DNA from: Parvibaculaceae bacterium | Lineage (GTDB): Bacteria; Pseudomonadota; Alphaproteobacteria; Parvibaculales; Parvibaculaceae | Direction of reading: 5' to 3' | DNA length: 64,000 bases | NCBI GenBank assembly: GCA_028283765.1 | Contig: JAPWJY010000001.1 | Coordinates: forward strand, 66,357-130,356 | In this document: positions 8,721-17,397 of the stretch, piece by piece | How positions within the stretch are numbered: position 1 is the first letter of the stretch | Layout: the number at the start of each line of letters is the position of its first letter | The notes under the pieces: model-generated | The model's input: the letters and a program-made list of their open reading frames with translations, nothing else | Told to the model about the DNA's origin: nothing | Database searches by the model: none | Translations under genes and position numbers: made by a program

Positions 8721-8762
8721 CCCCTCCCTCCCTTCGGCCCTGTGCCGGAAGGGGGAAGAGGG
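8721..8762 (+). terminator. GC-rich hairpin after the GcvT-like gene
   Basis: A run of CCCTCCCTCCCTTCGGC is followed after a short loop by GCCGGAAGGGGGAAGAGGG, forming an imperfect stem of about 15 bp between the GcvT-like stop and the CoA ligase start. No T-tract follows, so it may only attenuate, or may stabilise the upstream message. Confidence 0.4.
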
Positions 8763-8797
8763 ATTCCTGAACGGTCTCTCCCTTTGAAGGCCCCGCC

Positions 8798-10896
8798 ATG
8801 TCTCATCGCCTCACCCCGTTATTGTCGCCCTCATCCGTCGCCATCATGGGCGCCAGCGCCACGCCCGGCAGCGTCGGCAACACGCTCGCACGGCAGATAC
8901 TGGCGGGCGGCTTTGCCGGGACATCTATTTCATCAACCCGAAGGGCGGCGAGATAGAAGGACGGACCGCTTTCCGCTCATTGGATGAACTTCCCGCCCCG
9001 CCGGAACATGTGGTGTTCGCGCTGGCGGATAGCCGCATGGAAGCCTCTTTCGATGATGCCCTTCGTGTTGGCGCAAAAGCCGCTACTATTCTTTCGCCCC
9101 TGATGATCGAGGGCGAAACCGGCTCGCTGCTGAAGGACCGGGTTCGCGACAAGGCCAATGCAGCAGGCATGGTGCTCTGCGGCGCGAACTGCATGGGTTT
9201 TTACAATTTTCTCGACGGGGTCCGGCTCTGCGGGTTCGAGACGCGGGAGAACCTGCGCCCCGGCCCCATCGCGCTGATGACTCATTCCGGCTCGATCTTC
9301 GGCGCCCTGATCGATTGCGAGGAGCGGCTGGATTTCTCGATCGCCGTGTCCTCAGGCCAGGAACTCAATGTCACCCTTGCCGATTATATCGACTATGCGC
9401 TGACCCGGCCTGAAACGCGGGTGATCGGCCTCTTCATGGAAGCCGCCCGCGATGGCGCGGGCTTCCGCAAGGCGCTGGCCAAGGCCGCCGCCCGGAACAT
9501 ACCGGTTGTCGCGCTCAAGGTCGGCCGCACCGGCAAGAGCGCCGAACTCGCCGTCAGCCATTCCGGCGCGCTGGTCGGCGACGATGGCGCCTATGAGGCT
9601 GTGTTCGACGCCTATGGCGTCCACCGCGTGCATTCGGTCGAGGAGCTTGCCTTCACCCTGATGATGTTTGCGCAAGGACGCGAGGCCGCAGCGGGCGGTC
9701 TCGTCAGCATCCATGATTCCGGCGGCGAGCGCGGGCTGATGCTCGACCTTGCCGATGACGCGAACGTTCCCTTCGCCGAACTTGCGCCGGAAACCCTGCA
9801 GATGCTGGCCGATACGCTCGACCCCGGCCTGCCGCCGGTCAATCCGCTCGACGCCTGGGGCACCGGGCACGATTACGAGCGGATATTCTCGGACTGTTTC
9901 AGCGCCATGATGCACGATCCCGCGACCGCGCTCGGGGCCGTGGTGGTGGACCGGGCGATGAAAGGCGCGGTCCCTTACCAATATTCGAACATCCTTTACG
10001 GACACGCGGCTGAAAGCGGCAAGCCGATGTTTCTGGTCTCCAACCATCAGGGATCGGGAGAAAGCACGGACGCCGTGCGCCTGACCCGCGACGGCTACCC
10101 GGTGATCGACAGCGTGCCGGGCTTCCTGCGCGGCGCACGCGCGCTGCTCGACCATCGCGACCGCCAGTCACGCCCGGCAGGTACACCACCCCAGCCGCCG
10201 GCGCGCGCCGTGGCGGACTGGACGGAAAGGCTGAAGACGCCTGCCCCCTTCGATGAAGCCGAGGGCCTTGCCCTTCTGGATTCTTTCAGCGTGCCCGTTG
10301 TCGCCAGCCGCAAGGCGCGCACGGTCCCTGAAGTGCTCGACGCCGCCAGCAGGCTCGGCTATCCGCTGGTGCTGAAAACCGCGATGCCGGGCATCGCCCA
10401 CAAATCCGATGTGGGTGGCGTGCGCGTGGGCATCGACAACGAGGCCGCATTGCTCGACGCCTATGCCGACATGTCCGCGCGGCTGGGTCCGCTCGTGCTG
10501 CTGGCCCCGATGGTCGGCGGCCCGAAGGTGGAAATGCTGCTCGGCATGGTGGCCGACGCCCAGTTCGGCCCCATCGTCACCATCGCCATGGGCGGCGTTC
10601 ACGCCGAACTGCTGCATGACCGGGTGACGGCCCTGCCGCCCTTCTCATCGGGTGAAGCGCTGCGCCTCATCGGCAAGCTCAAGCTGCGCAAATTGCTCGA
10701 TGGTCTGCGTGGAGAACCGGCCCTCGACATTGCCGCCTTGTGCGAAGCCGCCTCGAACTTCTCCGTTCTGGCGGCCGCGCTTGGGGGCACCGGCCCGGGG
10801 CAGATCGCCGCCATCGACGTCAACCCCGTGATCGTGCGGCCATCTGGCGTTGTCGCGGTCGACGCGCTGGTCGAGATCGCCCGGCCTTCAGAATAG
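8798..10896 (+). pseudogene. ADP-forming acyl-CoA synthetase, frameshifted near 8920
   Basis: The gene encodes an NDP-forming acyl-CoA synthetase (acetate-CoA ligase type) of about 700 residues: CoA-binding domain, succinyl-CoA-synthetase-like domains, then an ATP-grasp domain. The N-terminus starts at an ATG at 8798 with GAAGG upstream and reads SVAIMGASATPGSVGN, the Rossmann CoA motif. At about 8917-8921 the frame fails: it ends at a stop about 30 nt later, while the -1 frame continues at once as DIYFINPKGGEIEGRTAF and stays open to 10896. Restoring one base in the CCGGGAC stretch would rejoin them. Downstream are the SHSGALVG segment, whose His is the expected phosphorylated residue, and the ATP-grasp segment AHKSDVGGVRVG. 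Either a recent inactivation or a sequencing or assembly error. The 638-codon remainder from 8980 lacks the N-terminal CoA-binding strand. It is convergent with the TetR-Rieske gene, 10 nt away. Confidence 0.85.
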
Positions 10897-10906
10897 ACTG
10901 GCGCGG

Positions 10907-12796
10907 TTACTTCCGCGCCAGCTCCTTGTTGATGCGCCCGAGCGTGCCTTTTTCCGGCGCGTGAGCCAGACGCGCGGCGGGAATGCTGCGGCGGACCCAG
11001 TTCTGGAAATTGTGCACGATCACTTCCTTTTCCGACAGGATGCCCGCGACATAGGAGTCCGACGTCAGGCCGTGCTGGACTGAATCGACCAGGCTGTCGT
11101 CCTCGGACTGGACCTGCCAGTTGATGCGCCAGTTGAGCCAGCGCGCGGCATTGTCGCGGCGGTTGTCCTGCTCCGGCAGCCGGTAATTGCGATAGCGGAG
11201 CTGCGAGCGGCCCGGCGAGATCGGGATGACCTGGAACGTGCCCATGACTTCGGGATAAACGTCGAAGGAGAGCAGCGGATACATGAAGAAATAGCTCCAG
11301 TTCGTCTGCATGTCTTCCGGCAGATGGGCCTGCGGCTGGAGGATCTTCTGGTACATGCGGCCGGACCATGAGGTTGCCGGCTTGTCGCGCAGGCTGTGGC
11401 CCAGACGCGCAACCCGCTCATCGGGGGCCGCCTCGATGTCATAGCGCTGGCCGGTGAGGCCATAGAGTCCCGGGTGCCCGATGGCGAAATGATAGCCTTC
11501 GAGATAATTGTCCCAGACATTCTTCCAGTCCGCGCCCGTCTCGTTGAAGGTGTGCCCCTCCCCCATCGGGATCAGATCCTCGAAACGGTATTTCGCCATT
11601 TCCTCCGCATAAGGCGCAAACCGCTCCGCGACCGAAGGACCGTCGCCGCCGAAGCGGATATAGACGAAGCCCATATGCACTTCTGTCTCGACCGGCGGCA
11701 GGCCGAAATCGAGATGCTCGAATTCATTGAAGGTGTGCGGCGCGGAAACGACTTCCAGCTTGCCGTCGAGCCCATAGACCCAGCCATGATAGGGGCAGGT
11801 GATGCCCTTCTTCGGGCATGTGCCGCTTTGCCCGGTGACGAGCGCATGGGCGCGGTGGCGGCAGACATTGTGGAAACCGCCAATCCCGCCGTTCGCGCCG
11901 CGCACCACGAAGACGCGCTGGCCGAGCAGTTCGAAGGTGCTGTAGTCGCCGACATTGGGGATTTCATTGACGTGGCAGACGACATGCCACTCCTTCATGA
12001 AAATCTCCTGCTTTTCCAGCTCGAAGAATTCATCGTTGGTATAGATCCAGGCGGGCAACGTGTGCGGCGGGCCTTCGGGATCGTCCGGCAGCAATTCGTA
12101 GCCATCGCCGGTCACCGGAAAAGGCAGCACCGACCGCGCGGTCCTGGCCGGAGCGGCGGAGGGCAGGACCGCCGTGGCCGTAGCGGGCAGGACGGCGGCG
12201 AGGAAAGTCCGGCAATCGCGTTTGGCCTTTTCGCGATCGAGCGTCTCCCCGACGAACAGCAGATCCTGCCAATAGGTGTCGAGCAGACCGGCAAAGGCGC
12301 GCGCCAGCACATGGGCTTTGTCCTTCTCCTCGATCAGGGCCTCGAACAGGCTTTCGATAGCATCGAAATAGACCTTGTCGCGCTCGCCGCACAATGTCGT
12401 GTAGCTGTCGCGCCAGCGGCTCTCGCTGTGGAAGGCGAACCAGACGGCGACCCGGTCGGGCTGGGAGAGCAGCGGATCGAAGGTGAGATCGACAAGAGCG
12501 TGAAGCCCGGCCACCGGATCACCCCGGGTTTCCGCCATGGCGGCCGTCAGGGCATCGGCAAATTCGTCCGCAAGGTGGCGCAGCGTCTCGGTGAGCAGGC
12601 TTTCCTTGGTGTCGAAATGATGATTGACGATCCCCGCCGACAGCCCCGCCTCGCTCGCCACCCTTGCGAGCGTGGTGCCCGCCAGCCCGTGAAAGGCGAC
12701 CACGCCGATGGTCGCCTCGATCAGTTCGCGCCGGCGGCCATCGCGCGTCCCGCGCAAAATCTGTTCACCCGCCTCAATCCGGTCCACGGCTGCCAT
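10907..12796 (-). CDS. BetI/TetR regulator fused to a Rieske non-haem iron oxygenase alpha subunit
   Basis: One uninterrupted 629-codon frame joins two normally separate proteins. Residues 1 to about 205 are a BetI-like TetR protein: HTH around TTLARVASEAGLSAGIVNHH at residues 41-60, then a ligand domain ending RTFLAAVLP. A Pro/Ala-rich linker (about 205-225) leads to a full Rieske oxygenase. The [2Fe-2S] ligands are Cys312-x-His314 and Cys334-x2-His337 (CPYHGW). The mononuclear iron site has His436 and His441 (NYLEGYHFAIGH), with an Asp near 566 as third ligand. Glu433 stands where most ring dioxygenases have the bridging Asp, as in the quaternary-amine oxygenase CntA. The ATG (12796) has a GAGGG ribosome site and a 22-bp palindrome just upstream, suggesting autoregulation. 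No reductase partner is in the window. An internal GTG start for the oxygenase half near 12150 is possible but has no good ribosome site. Confidence 0.92.
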   Translation of the reverse strand: MAAVDRIEAGEQILRGTRDGRRRELIEATIGVVAFHGLAGTTLARVASEAGLSAGIVNHHFDTKESLLTETLRHLADEFADALTAAMAETRGDPVAGLHALVDLTFDPLLSQPDRVAVWFAFHSESRWRDSYTTLCGERDKVYFDAIESLFEALIEEKDKAHVLARAFAGLLDTYWQDLLFVGETLDREKAKRDCRTFLAAVLPATATAVLPSAAPARTARSVLPFPVTGDGYELLPDDPEGPPHTLPAWIYTNDEFFELEKQEIFMKEWHVVCHVNEIPNVGDYSTFELLGQRVFVVRGANGGIGGFHNVCRHRAHALVTGQSGTCPKKGITCPYHGWVYGLDGKLEVVSAPHTFNEFEHLDFGLPPVETEVHMGFVYIRFGGDGPSVAERFAPYAEEMAKYRFEDLIPMGEGHTFNETGADWKNVWDNYLEGYHFAIGHPGLYGLTGQRYDIEAAPDERVARLGHSLRDKPATSWSGRMYQKILQPQAHLPEDMQTNWSYFFMYPLLSFDVYPEVMGTFQVIPISPGRSQLRYRNYRLPEQDNRRDNAARWLNWRINWQVQSEDDSLVDSVQHGLTSDSYVAGILSEKEVIVHNFQNWVRRSIPAARLAHAPEKGTLGRINKELARK

Positions 12797-12806
12797 GACG
12801 CCCTCA

Positions 12807-12828
12807 CTGTTAAATGATCATATAACAG
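12807..12828. promoter_or_regulatory. 22-bp palindrome upstream of the TetR-Rieske gene
   Basis: CTGTTA, then ten bases centred on TGATCA, then TAACAG: 20 of 22 positions are symmetric. It lies 10 nt upstream of the TetR-Rieske start codon, immediately before the ribosome site, the expected place for an autorepressing TetR operator. Confidence 0.6.
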
Positions 12829-12892
12829 TTTAGTCCCTGTTTTTGGCCGGGCGCAAGACACTATTAAATGGATATTCAGCAAAAATTGAATC

Positions 12893-12922
12893 ATGAACCA
12901 GTCCCTCACGGGACCGGTTCAT
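12893..12922 (-). terminator. Terminator-like hairpin after the MAPEG gene
   Basis: ATGAACCAGTCCC and GGGACCGGTTCAT pair in a 13-bp stem with one mismatch and a TCAC loop. It lies just past the MAPEG stop, and on the minus strand a TTTTT run follows about 8 nt later. It would separate the MAPEG transcript from the TetR-Rieske promoter. Confidence 0.6.
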
Positions 12923-12929
12923 CACGTTG

Positions 12930-13331
12930 TCAGATTCCGGTGATCGAAATGGCCCGGATTATGCCCACAAGCGCGCCCAGCAGCAGGACGGCGGTGGCGA
13001 GACCCTGAATGCCAAAGCCGAGGCTGCGCGACGAGGGCTCCTTCACATAGGAGACCGCATAGATGACGCGGCCGATGACCCAGAGCACGCCAAGCGCCGC
13101 GGCCAGCCGGTTGTCGACATAAAAGCCGAACAGCCAGAGCGACGGCAGATAGATGATCAGCCCTTCGAGCGTATTCATCTGGACACGAAAATGGCGCTCG
13201 AAGACCGCATGGCCCGTGGTGGCGGGCGCGGCAACCCCGAACGCTTCCCTCGCCCGGCCGACCCGGAGAAACATCCAGACGAAGACCAGCAGGGACACGA
13301 CCGTAACCAGCGAGACAAGATGCACAGACAT
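12930..13331 (-). CDS. MAPEG-family membrane protein
   Basis: A 133-residue integral membrane protein of the MAPEG type (membrane-associated eicosanoid/glutathione metabolism family). It has about four hydrophobic helices: VSLVTVVSLLVFVWMFL at the N-terminus, one around GLIIYLPSLWLFGFYV, one around ALGVLWVIGRVIYAVSY, and a C-terminal one. The ERHFRVQMNTLEG segment between helices 1 and 2 is the family hallmark (E-R-x-x-R-x-x-x-N-x-x-E). The ATG at 13331 with AAGGGGGA upstream is chosen; the frame extends to 13436, but that extension runs into the terminator hairpin of the ABC operon. It sits between two terminators and so is probably transcribed alone. Members without a known substrate are common, and no role in the surrounding pathway can be shown. 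Confidence 0.85.
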   Translation of the reverse strand: MSVHLVSLVTVVSLLVFVWMFLRVGRAREAFGVAAPATTGHAVFERHFRVQMNTLEGLIIYLPSLWLFGFYVDNRLAAALGVLWVIGRVIYAVSYVKEPSSRSLGFGIQGLATAVLLLGALVGIIRAISITGI

Positions 13332-13405
13332 TGAGAATTTCCCCCTTGTTGTTTGTTTCTTTCGGATTCCCTTGTGCCAGATAATTCCTGTAGCGGCCAT
13401 CCATA

Positions 13406-13436
13406 GAAAATGCCGCCGGGGAGGCCCCGGCGGCAT
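13406..13436 (-). terminator. Intrinsic terminator of the ABC transporter operon
   Basis: ATGCCGCCGGGG and CCCCGGCGGCAT form a perfect 12-bp stem with a 3-nt loop. On the minus strand a TTTT run follows directly. It lies 28 nt after the binding-protein stop and closes the operon that starts near 20.1 kb. Confidence 0.85.
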
Positions 13437-13464
13437 CAGGATCGGGAAGGGAAAACCGGCCAGA

Positions 13465-14514
13465 TTACTGGCGCAGCTTGGTCCAGATCAGATCGTAGGC
13501 CTTGATCGCCTTGGGCGAGCAGGACGGCGCGAAGGTGATCTTGAGGTCTGCGGGCGGATTGAACTCAGGAGCCTTGGCAAGCTTGTCCTCAAGGAACTTC
13601 TCGCTGCCGGTAACCGCATTCTGATAGCCCGAGAAGGTGGACTGGAGCGCGACATTTTCAGGCCGCATCATGAAGTCGAAGAACTTCTTGGCATTCTCGA
13701 CGTTCTTGGCGCCCGTGGGCACGGCGATATTGTCCATCCAGCCGATGGCGCCTTCCTTGGGGTACACATACTTGACGGTCGAGCGCGCCCAGCGGGCACG
13801 CAGCGCGCCACCGGACCACTGCTCATGCATCGAGGTTTCGCCCGAACCCATGCGCTCGATGATGCCGTCCGAGTTGTAGACCTTGACGAAGGGCTTCTGC
13901 GCTTCGAGCAGGGCGTTCAACTGCTTGAGGTCAGCCGGGTTGGTGTTGCACTGGGGCTTGTTCAGATAGACGAGCGCCAGCGAAATCACTTCCGTCGGCG
14001 AACCGAACATGCCGATCTTGCCCTTCATGGAGGCATCGGGCTCGAACAGTGACTTCAGCGTATCGGTTGGCCCCTTGTAGACGGCGGTATCGACCGAATA
14101 GGAGGTCGTGCCCCACACCCACGGCACCGTGTACTTGGCGTCCACGTCCCACTCGCGCTTCTGCCACTTGGGATCGAGGTTCTTGAAGGACGGCATTGTG
14201 CTCGCATCGACTTCCTGGACAAGCCCTTCCTTGACGAAGATCGGCACGAAGTCGCTCGACACGACGACGATGTCGTAGCCGCCGCCGCCGGACTTCAGCT
14301 TGGCCAACAGCGTCTCGTTGGAGTCATAGGTGTCGACCTTGACCTTGACGCCGGTTTCCTTCTCGAACTTCGCAATCAGGTCCGGCGAGGTGTAGTCGGT
14401 CCAGTTATAGATGTTCAGCTCACCCGCATCCGCGGCAAAGGCGGCAGTCGGCAGCAGTGTGGCGAGTGCCACGCCTGCCAGCTTGGAGAGCATGCGTTTT
14501 GAGATCCAGCTCAT
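13465..14514 (-). CDS. Polyamine-type ABC transporter substrate-binding protein
   Basis: A 349-residue periplasmic binding protein of the PotD/PotF family. It starts MSWISKRMLSKLAGVALATL with a Sec signal peptide cleaved near AAFAADAG. The family segments are LNIYNWTDYTSPDLIAKFE, VKVDTYDSNETL, GYDIVVVSSDF and VPWVWGTTS. The C-terminus ends IKAYDLIWTKLRQ. The frame extends to 14637, but the ATG at 14514 has AAGGGAAAG upstream and opens directly on the signal peptide. It is last in the order ATPase, permease, permease, binding protein. The related orphan binding protein at 1-477 may use the same membrane complex. Ligands in this family are usually putrescine, spermidine or related cations; here a betaine or other amine is equally possible. 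Confidence 0.94.
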   Translation of the reverse strand: MSWISKRMLSKLAGVALATLLPTAAFAADAGELNIYNWTDYTSPDLIAKFEKETGVKVKVDTYDSNETLLAKLKSGGGGYDIVVVSSDFVPIFVKEGLVQEVDASTMPSFKNLDPKWQKREWDVDAKYTVPWVWGTTSYSVDTAVYKGPTDTLKSLFEPDASMKGKIGMFGSPTEVISLALVYLNKPQCNTNPADLKQLNALLEAQKPFVKVYNSDGIIERMGSGETSMHEQWSGGALRARWARSTVKYVYPKEGAIGWMDNIAVPTGAKNVENAKKFFDFMMRPENVALQSTFSGYQNAVTGSEKFLEDKLAKAPEFNPPADLKITFAPSCSPKAIKAYDLIWTKLRQ

Positions 14515-14548
14515 TCTTTCCCTTCTCTTTCCGGGGTCCTCACAACCC

Positions 14549-15376
14549 CTAATCGCGGCTGCGTGCGCGGCGCCCAAGCAGCAGTGCCAGTACAACCAGT
14601 GAAACAGACAAAACAAGCAACAGCGTAGAGATGGCATTGACCTCGGGCGTTACCCCCAGACGCATCATGCCGTAGACATAGACAGGCAAGGTGGTGGTGC
14701 CGGGACCCGACACCATCAGGCTGATGAGAAAATCATCGAGCGACGTAACGAAAGCGAGAATGCCGCCCGCGCCGATGGCGGGAGCAATGAGCGGCAGGGT
14801 GACGCGGCGAAACAGGCGCCATTCATCGGCGTAAAGATCACGCCCCGCCTCTTCATAGGCCCCGCCCATATCCTTCAGCCGCGCCCGGATCGGCAGCACC
14901 GCAAACGGAATGCAGAAAACCGTGTGCGCGATGATGAGATTCCCGAGACCAAGATTGAGACCGATGGAGGAGAAGAAGATCAGCGTCGTGATCGCGACCA
15001 CGACCTCGGGCACTACCAGCGGCAGGGAGATCAGCCCGTTCACCGTGCCGAAACCACGGAAATTCCGCCCCCGCTCCAGGGCCAGCGCGGCCGCCGTCGC
15101 CAGCAGGGTGGACAAGATTGTGGCGACCACCGCGATGACGAGGCTGTTGATGGCCGCATCGCGGATGTCCGGGTTGTGGAGAACCTTGACGAACCAGCGC
15201 AGGCTGAAGCCCGTCCAGATCGTGACCAGATTGTTGGCGTTGAACGAATAAACGACAAGCACGAACAACGGCATGTAGAGAAAGGCGAGGAAAACCCAGG
15301 TGGCCACCCCCAACCCTGGCGTCTTGCGCCAGTCGAACCCCTGAATCGGCCTCTGAACTGGTGTGCCCCCGCTCAT
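14549..15376 (-). CDS. Polyamine-type ABC transporter permease (PotC/PotI-like)
   Basis: A 275-residue inner-membrane permease with about six transmembrane helices. The first spans residues 25-45 (VATWVFLAFLYMPLFVLVVY). The cytoplasmic EAA coupling loop is visible as EEAGRDLYADEWRLFRRVTLP. The FVTSLDDFLISLMVSGPG segment is typical of PotC-type permeases. Its ATG overlaps the stop of the upstream permease (ATGA), so the two subunits are translated together and probably form the heterodimeric channel. Confidence 0.94.
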   Translation of the reverse strand: MSGGTPVQRPIQGFDWRKTPGLGVATWVFLAFLYMPLFVLVVYSFNANNLVTIWTGFSLRWFVKVLHNPDIRDAAINSLVIAVVATILSTLLATAAALALERGRNFRGFGTVNGLISLPLVVPEVVVAITTLIFFSSIGLNLGLGNLIIAHTVFCIPFAVLPIRARLKDMGGAYEEAGRDLYADEWRLFRRVTLPLIAPAIGAGGILAFVTSLDDFLISLMVSGPGTTTLPVYVYGMMRLGVTPEVNAISTLLLVLSVSLVVLALLLGRRARSRD

Positions 15377-16248
15377 ATCCGCACCTCGCCAACCTTGTTG
15401 CGACGGCTCGAAATAATCAGCGTCAGGATCACTGTCGCCGTGACCAGCACGGCCAGCGCCGAGCCGAACGCCCAGTTGCGCGATGAGGTGAACTGCATCT
15501 GGATCAGGCTGCCGATCAGCAGCTTCTTGCCGCCGCCCAGCAGATCCGGCGCAAGGAAGGAGCCGAGCGCGGGCGCGAAGATGAGGATCGAACCGGCAAC
15601 GATACCGGGCTTGGCCAGCGGCCAGATCACCCGGCGGAACACCTGCCAGCGTCCCGCATAAAGATCGTGCGCCGCCTCGATCAGCCGCGTATCGACCCTT
15701 TCCAGCGTGGAATAGATCGGCAGCACCATGAACGGCACGAACGTGTAGACGAGACCGAGCAGGATCGAGCCGTCATTATAGAGCAGTGGCAGCGGATCCA
15801 TGATGAGTCCGAGATTGCGCAGGGTCATGTTGATCAGCCCCTGGTCGCGCAGGATCAGCACCCAGCAATAGGTGCGGATCAGCGTGTTGATCCAGAACGG
15901 CATGGTCACGAGAAACAGCAGGAATTTGCGGCGGCTGGCGTTCTGGCAAACGATGTGCCAGGCAACCGGCAAGCCGATGATGAGGCAAAGCAGCGTTGTC
16001 GCGACGGCCAGTTCGATCGAGCGCAGGATGATGAACAGATAGTCCGTGCTGAAGATCAGCGAGCCGTCGAAATCTTGCTGGTAGAGCAACTGGATATAGG
16101 CGTCGAACGTGGCGGGCGCCGTCACGCCGCCATAGGAATCCGACGTCATGAAGGAATAAACCAGCGCGATCATCAGCGGTATCAGCATGAAGATGCTGAT
16201 GAACAGCACTGCCGGCAGAATCAGGAAAAGTGTCCGCTTCATGCTCAC
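15373..16248 (-). CDS. Polyamine-type ABC transporter permease (PotB/PotH-like)
   Basis: A 291-residue permease, partner of the following gene. The hydrophobic N-terminal helix TLFLILPAVLFISIFMLIP and about five further helices are visible. The EAA loop reads EAAHDLYAGRWQVFRRVIWPLA. The LLIGSLIQMQFTSSRNWAFGSA segment near the C-terminus matches PotB/PotH proteins. The first codon used is a GTG (16248) 10 nt after AGGGGAG; an ATG two codons later is the alternative. It lies 42 nt after the ATPase gene in the same operon. Confidence 0.94.
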   Translation of the reverse strand: MSMKRTLFLILPAVLFISIFMLIPLMIALVYSFMTSDSYGGVTAPATFDAYIQLLYQQDFDGSLIFSTDYLFIILRSIELAVATTLLCLIIGLPVAWHIVCQNASRRKFLLFLVTMPFWINTLIRTYCWVLILRDQGLINMTLRNLGLIMDPLPLLYNDGSILLGLVYTFVPFMVLPIYSTLERVDTRLIEAAHDLYAGRWQVFRRVIWPLAKPGIVAGSILIFAPALGSFLAPDLLGGGKKLLIGSLIQMQFTSSRNWAFGSALAVLVTATVILTLIISSRRNKVGEVRI

Positions 16249-16290
16249 TTGAAACTTGCTCCCCTGAACGGTTTCAGTCGACTGAAATGA

Positions 16291-17289
16291 CTAGCTGGCA
16301 AGTTCCCGCTCCGCTTCATCGGGCCAATGGACCGTGACGGGTTCCTCGGCGTGGAAACGGCCCCGGTCGCCGCGCACCCGGGCGCGCATTCGGGTGCCAT
16401 CCTTGAGGCCGATGTCGTAGAGCGTGTCGGGGCCGATGAAGGTGACCTCCGCCACGGTGCCCGCAATGCGCGCAGCAGGCGCGTCGCCCGGCCCGACCGT
16501 GACGCGCTCGGGGCGGATGGTGACGATGTTCACATTGGCCCGTCCGAGCAGCGCACCGGGGATAAGATTGGCCTCGCCGATGAAATCCGCGACGAAGCAG
16601 CAGTTGGGATCATCGTAGATGTCTTCCGGCCGGCCAATCTGGAGCACATGGCCCGCGCTCATCACCGCGATCCGGTCCGACATCGCCAGCGCTTCTTCCT
16701 GGTCATGGGTGACGAGGACGAAGGTGATGCCGGTTTCGCGCTGGAGGCGCTTCAGTTCCACCTGCATGCCCTTGCGCAGCTTGAGATCGAGCGCCGAAAG
16801 AGGCTCGTCGAGCAGAAGCACGCTCGGCCGTGGCGCAAGTGCACGCGCCAGCGCCACGCGCTGCTGCTGGCCGCCTGAAAGCTGGGCGGCATTGCGCTCG
16901 CCATAGCCTTCCAGACGGACAAGCGCGAGCATCTCCTTCACCCGCACATCGATATCGGCCTTCGACCATTTGAGCATCTCAAGCCCGAAGGCGATGTTCT
17001 GGGCGATGGTCAGGTGAGGAAACAGCGCATAGCTCTGGAAAACCGTGTTCACCCGCCGCTTGTGAGGCGGCAAACCCGCCACATCCACGCCATCGATGCG
17101 GATTTCGCCGGTGCTGGGCGTCTCGAAACCGCCGATCAGACGGAGCAGGGTAGTCTTGCCGCAGCCCGATGGCCCAAGCAGGGTGAAAAACTCATTGTCG
17201 TTGATGGTCAGGCTGACTTCAGCCAATGCCGTGACCGTACCTATATCCATGGTCGTGAAAACTTTGGAGACGTGACGCACTTCAATCAT
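16291..17289 (-). CDS. Polyamine-type ABC transporter ATP-binding protein (PotA/PotG-like)
   Basis: A 332-residue ABC ATPase that energises the importer. Walker A is [11 protein letters not shown] (from residue 39), the Q-loop is [13 protein letters not shown], the signature is [15 protein letters not shown], Walker B is [12 protein letters not shown] and the H-loop is VTHDQEEAL. The C-terminal part (from about residue 240) is the TOBE domain found in polyamine and sugar importers: [11 protein letters not shown], then [15 protein letters not shown]. It is the first gene of the transport block. It follows the V4R-like gene after 108 nt on the same strand, with no clear terminator between, so catabolic and transport genes may share one message. 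Confidence 0.95.
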   Translation of the reverse strand: MIEVRHVSKVFTTMDIGTVTALAEVSLTINDNEFFTLLGPSGCGKTTLLRLIGGFETPSTGEIRIDGVDVAGLPPHKRRVNTVFQSYALFPHLTIAQNIAFGLEMLKWSKADIDVRVKEMLALVRLEGYGERNAAQLSGGQQQRVALARALAPRPSVLLLDEPLSALDLKLRKGMQVELKRLQRETGITFVLVTHDQEEALAMSDRIAVMSAGHVLQIGRPEDIYDDPNCCFVADFIGEANLIPGALLGRANVNIVTIRPERVTVGPGDAPAARIAGTVAEVTFIGPDTLYDIGLKDGTRMRARVRGDRGRFHAEEPVTVHWPDEAERELAS

Positions 17290-17397
17290 GACCGTATCGC
17301 CTCTTTACCGGATAGACCTGCAACGCCAACCATCCTTGATTTGCTCATTCTTTGTGCATGTCCTGGAGACTATAGATTGCGCCCAACCTGACAATCA

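Noticed and set aside
8905-8925. Programmed frameshift in the CoA ligase
   Set aside because: No classical slippery heptamer, pseudoknot or internal Shine-Dalgarno was recognisable; mutation or sequence error is simpler.
11396-12817. 473-codon plus-strand frame opposite the TetR-Rieske gene
   Set aside because: No recognisable domains; the minus-strand frame has complete catalytic motifs and a good ribosome site.
13332-13436. N-terminal extension of the MAPEG protein
   Set aside because: It runs through the terminator hairpin of the upstream operon and is not hydrophobic; the ATG at 13331 has a good ribosome site.
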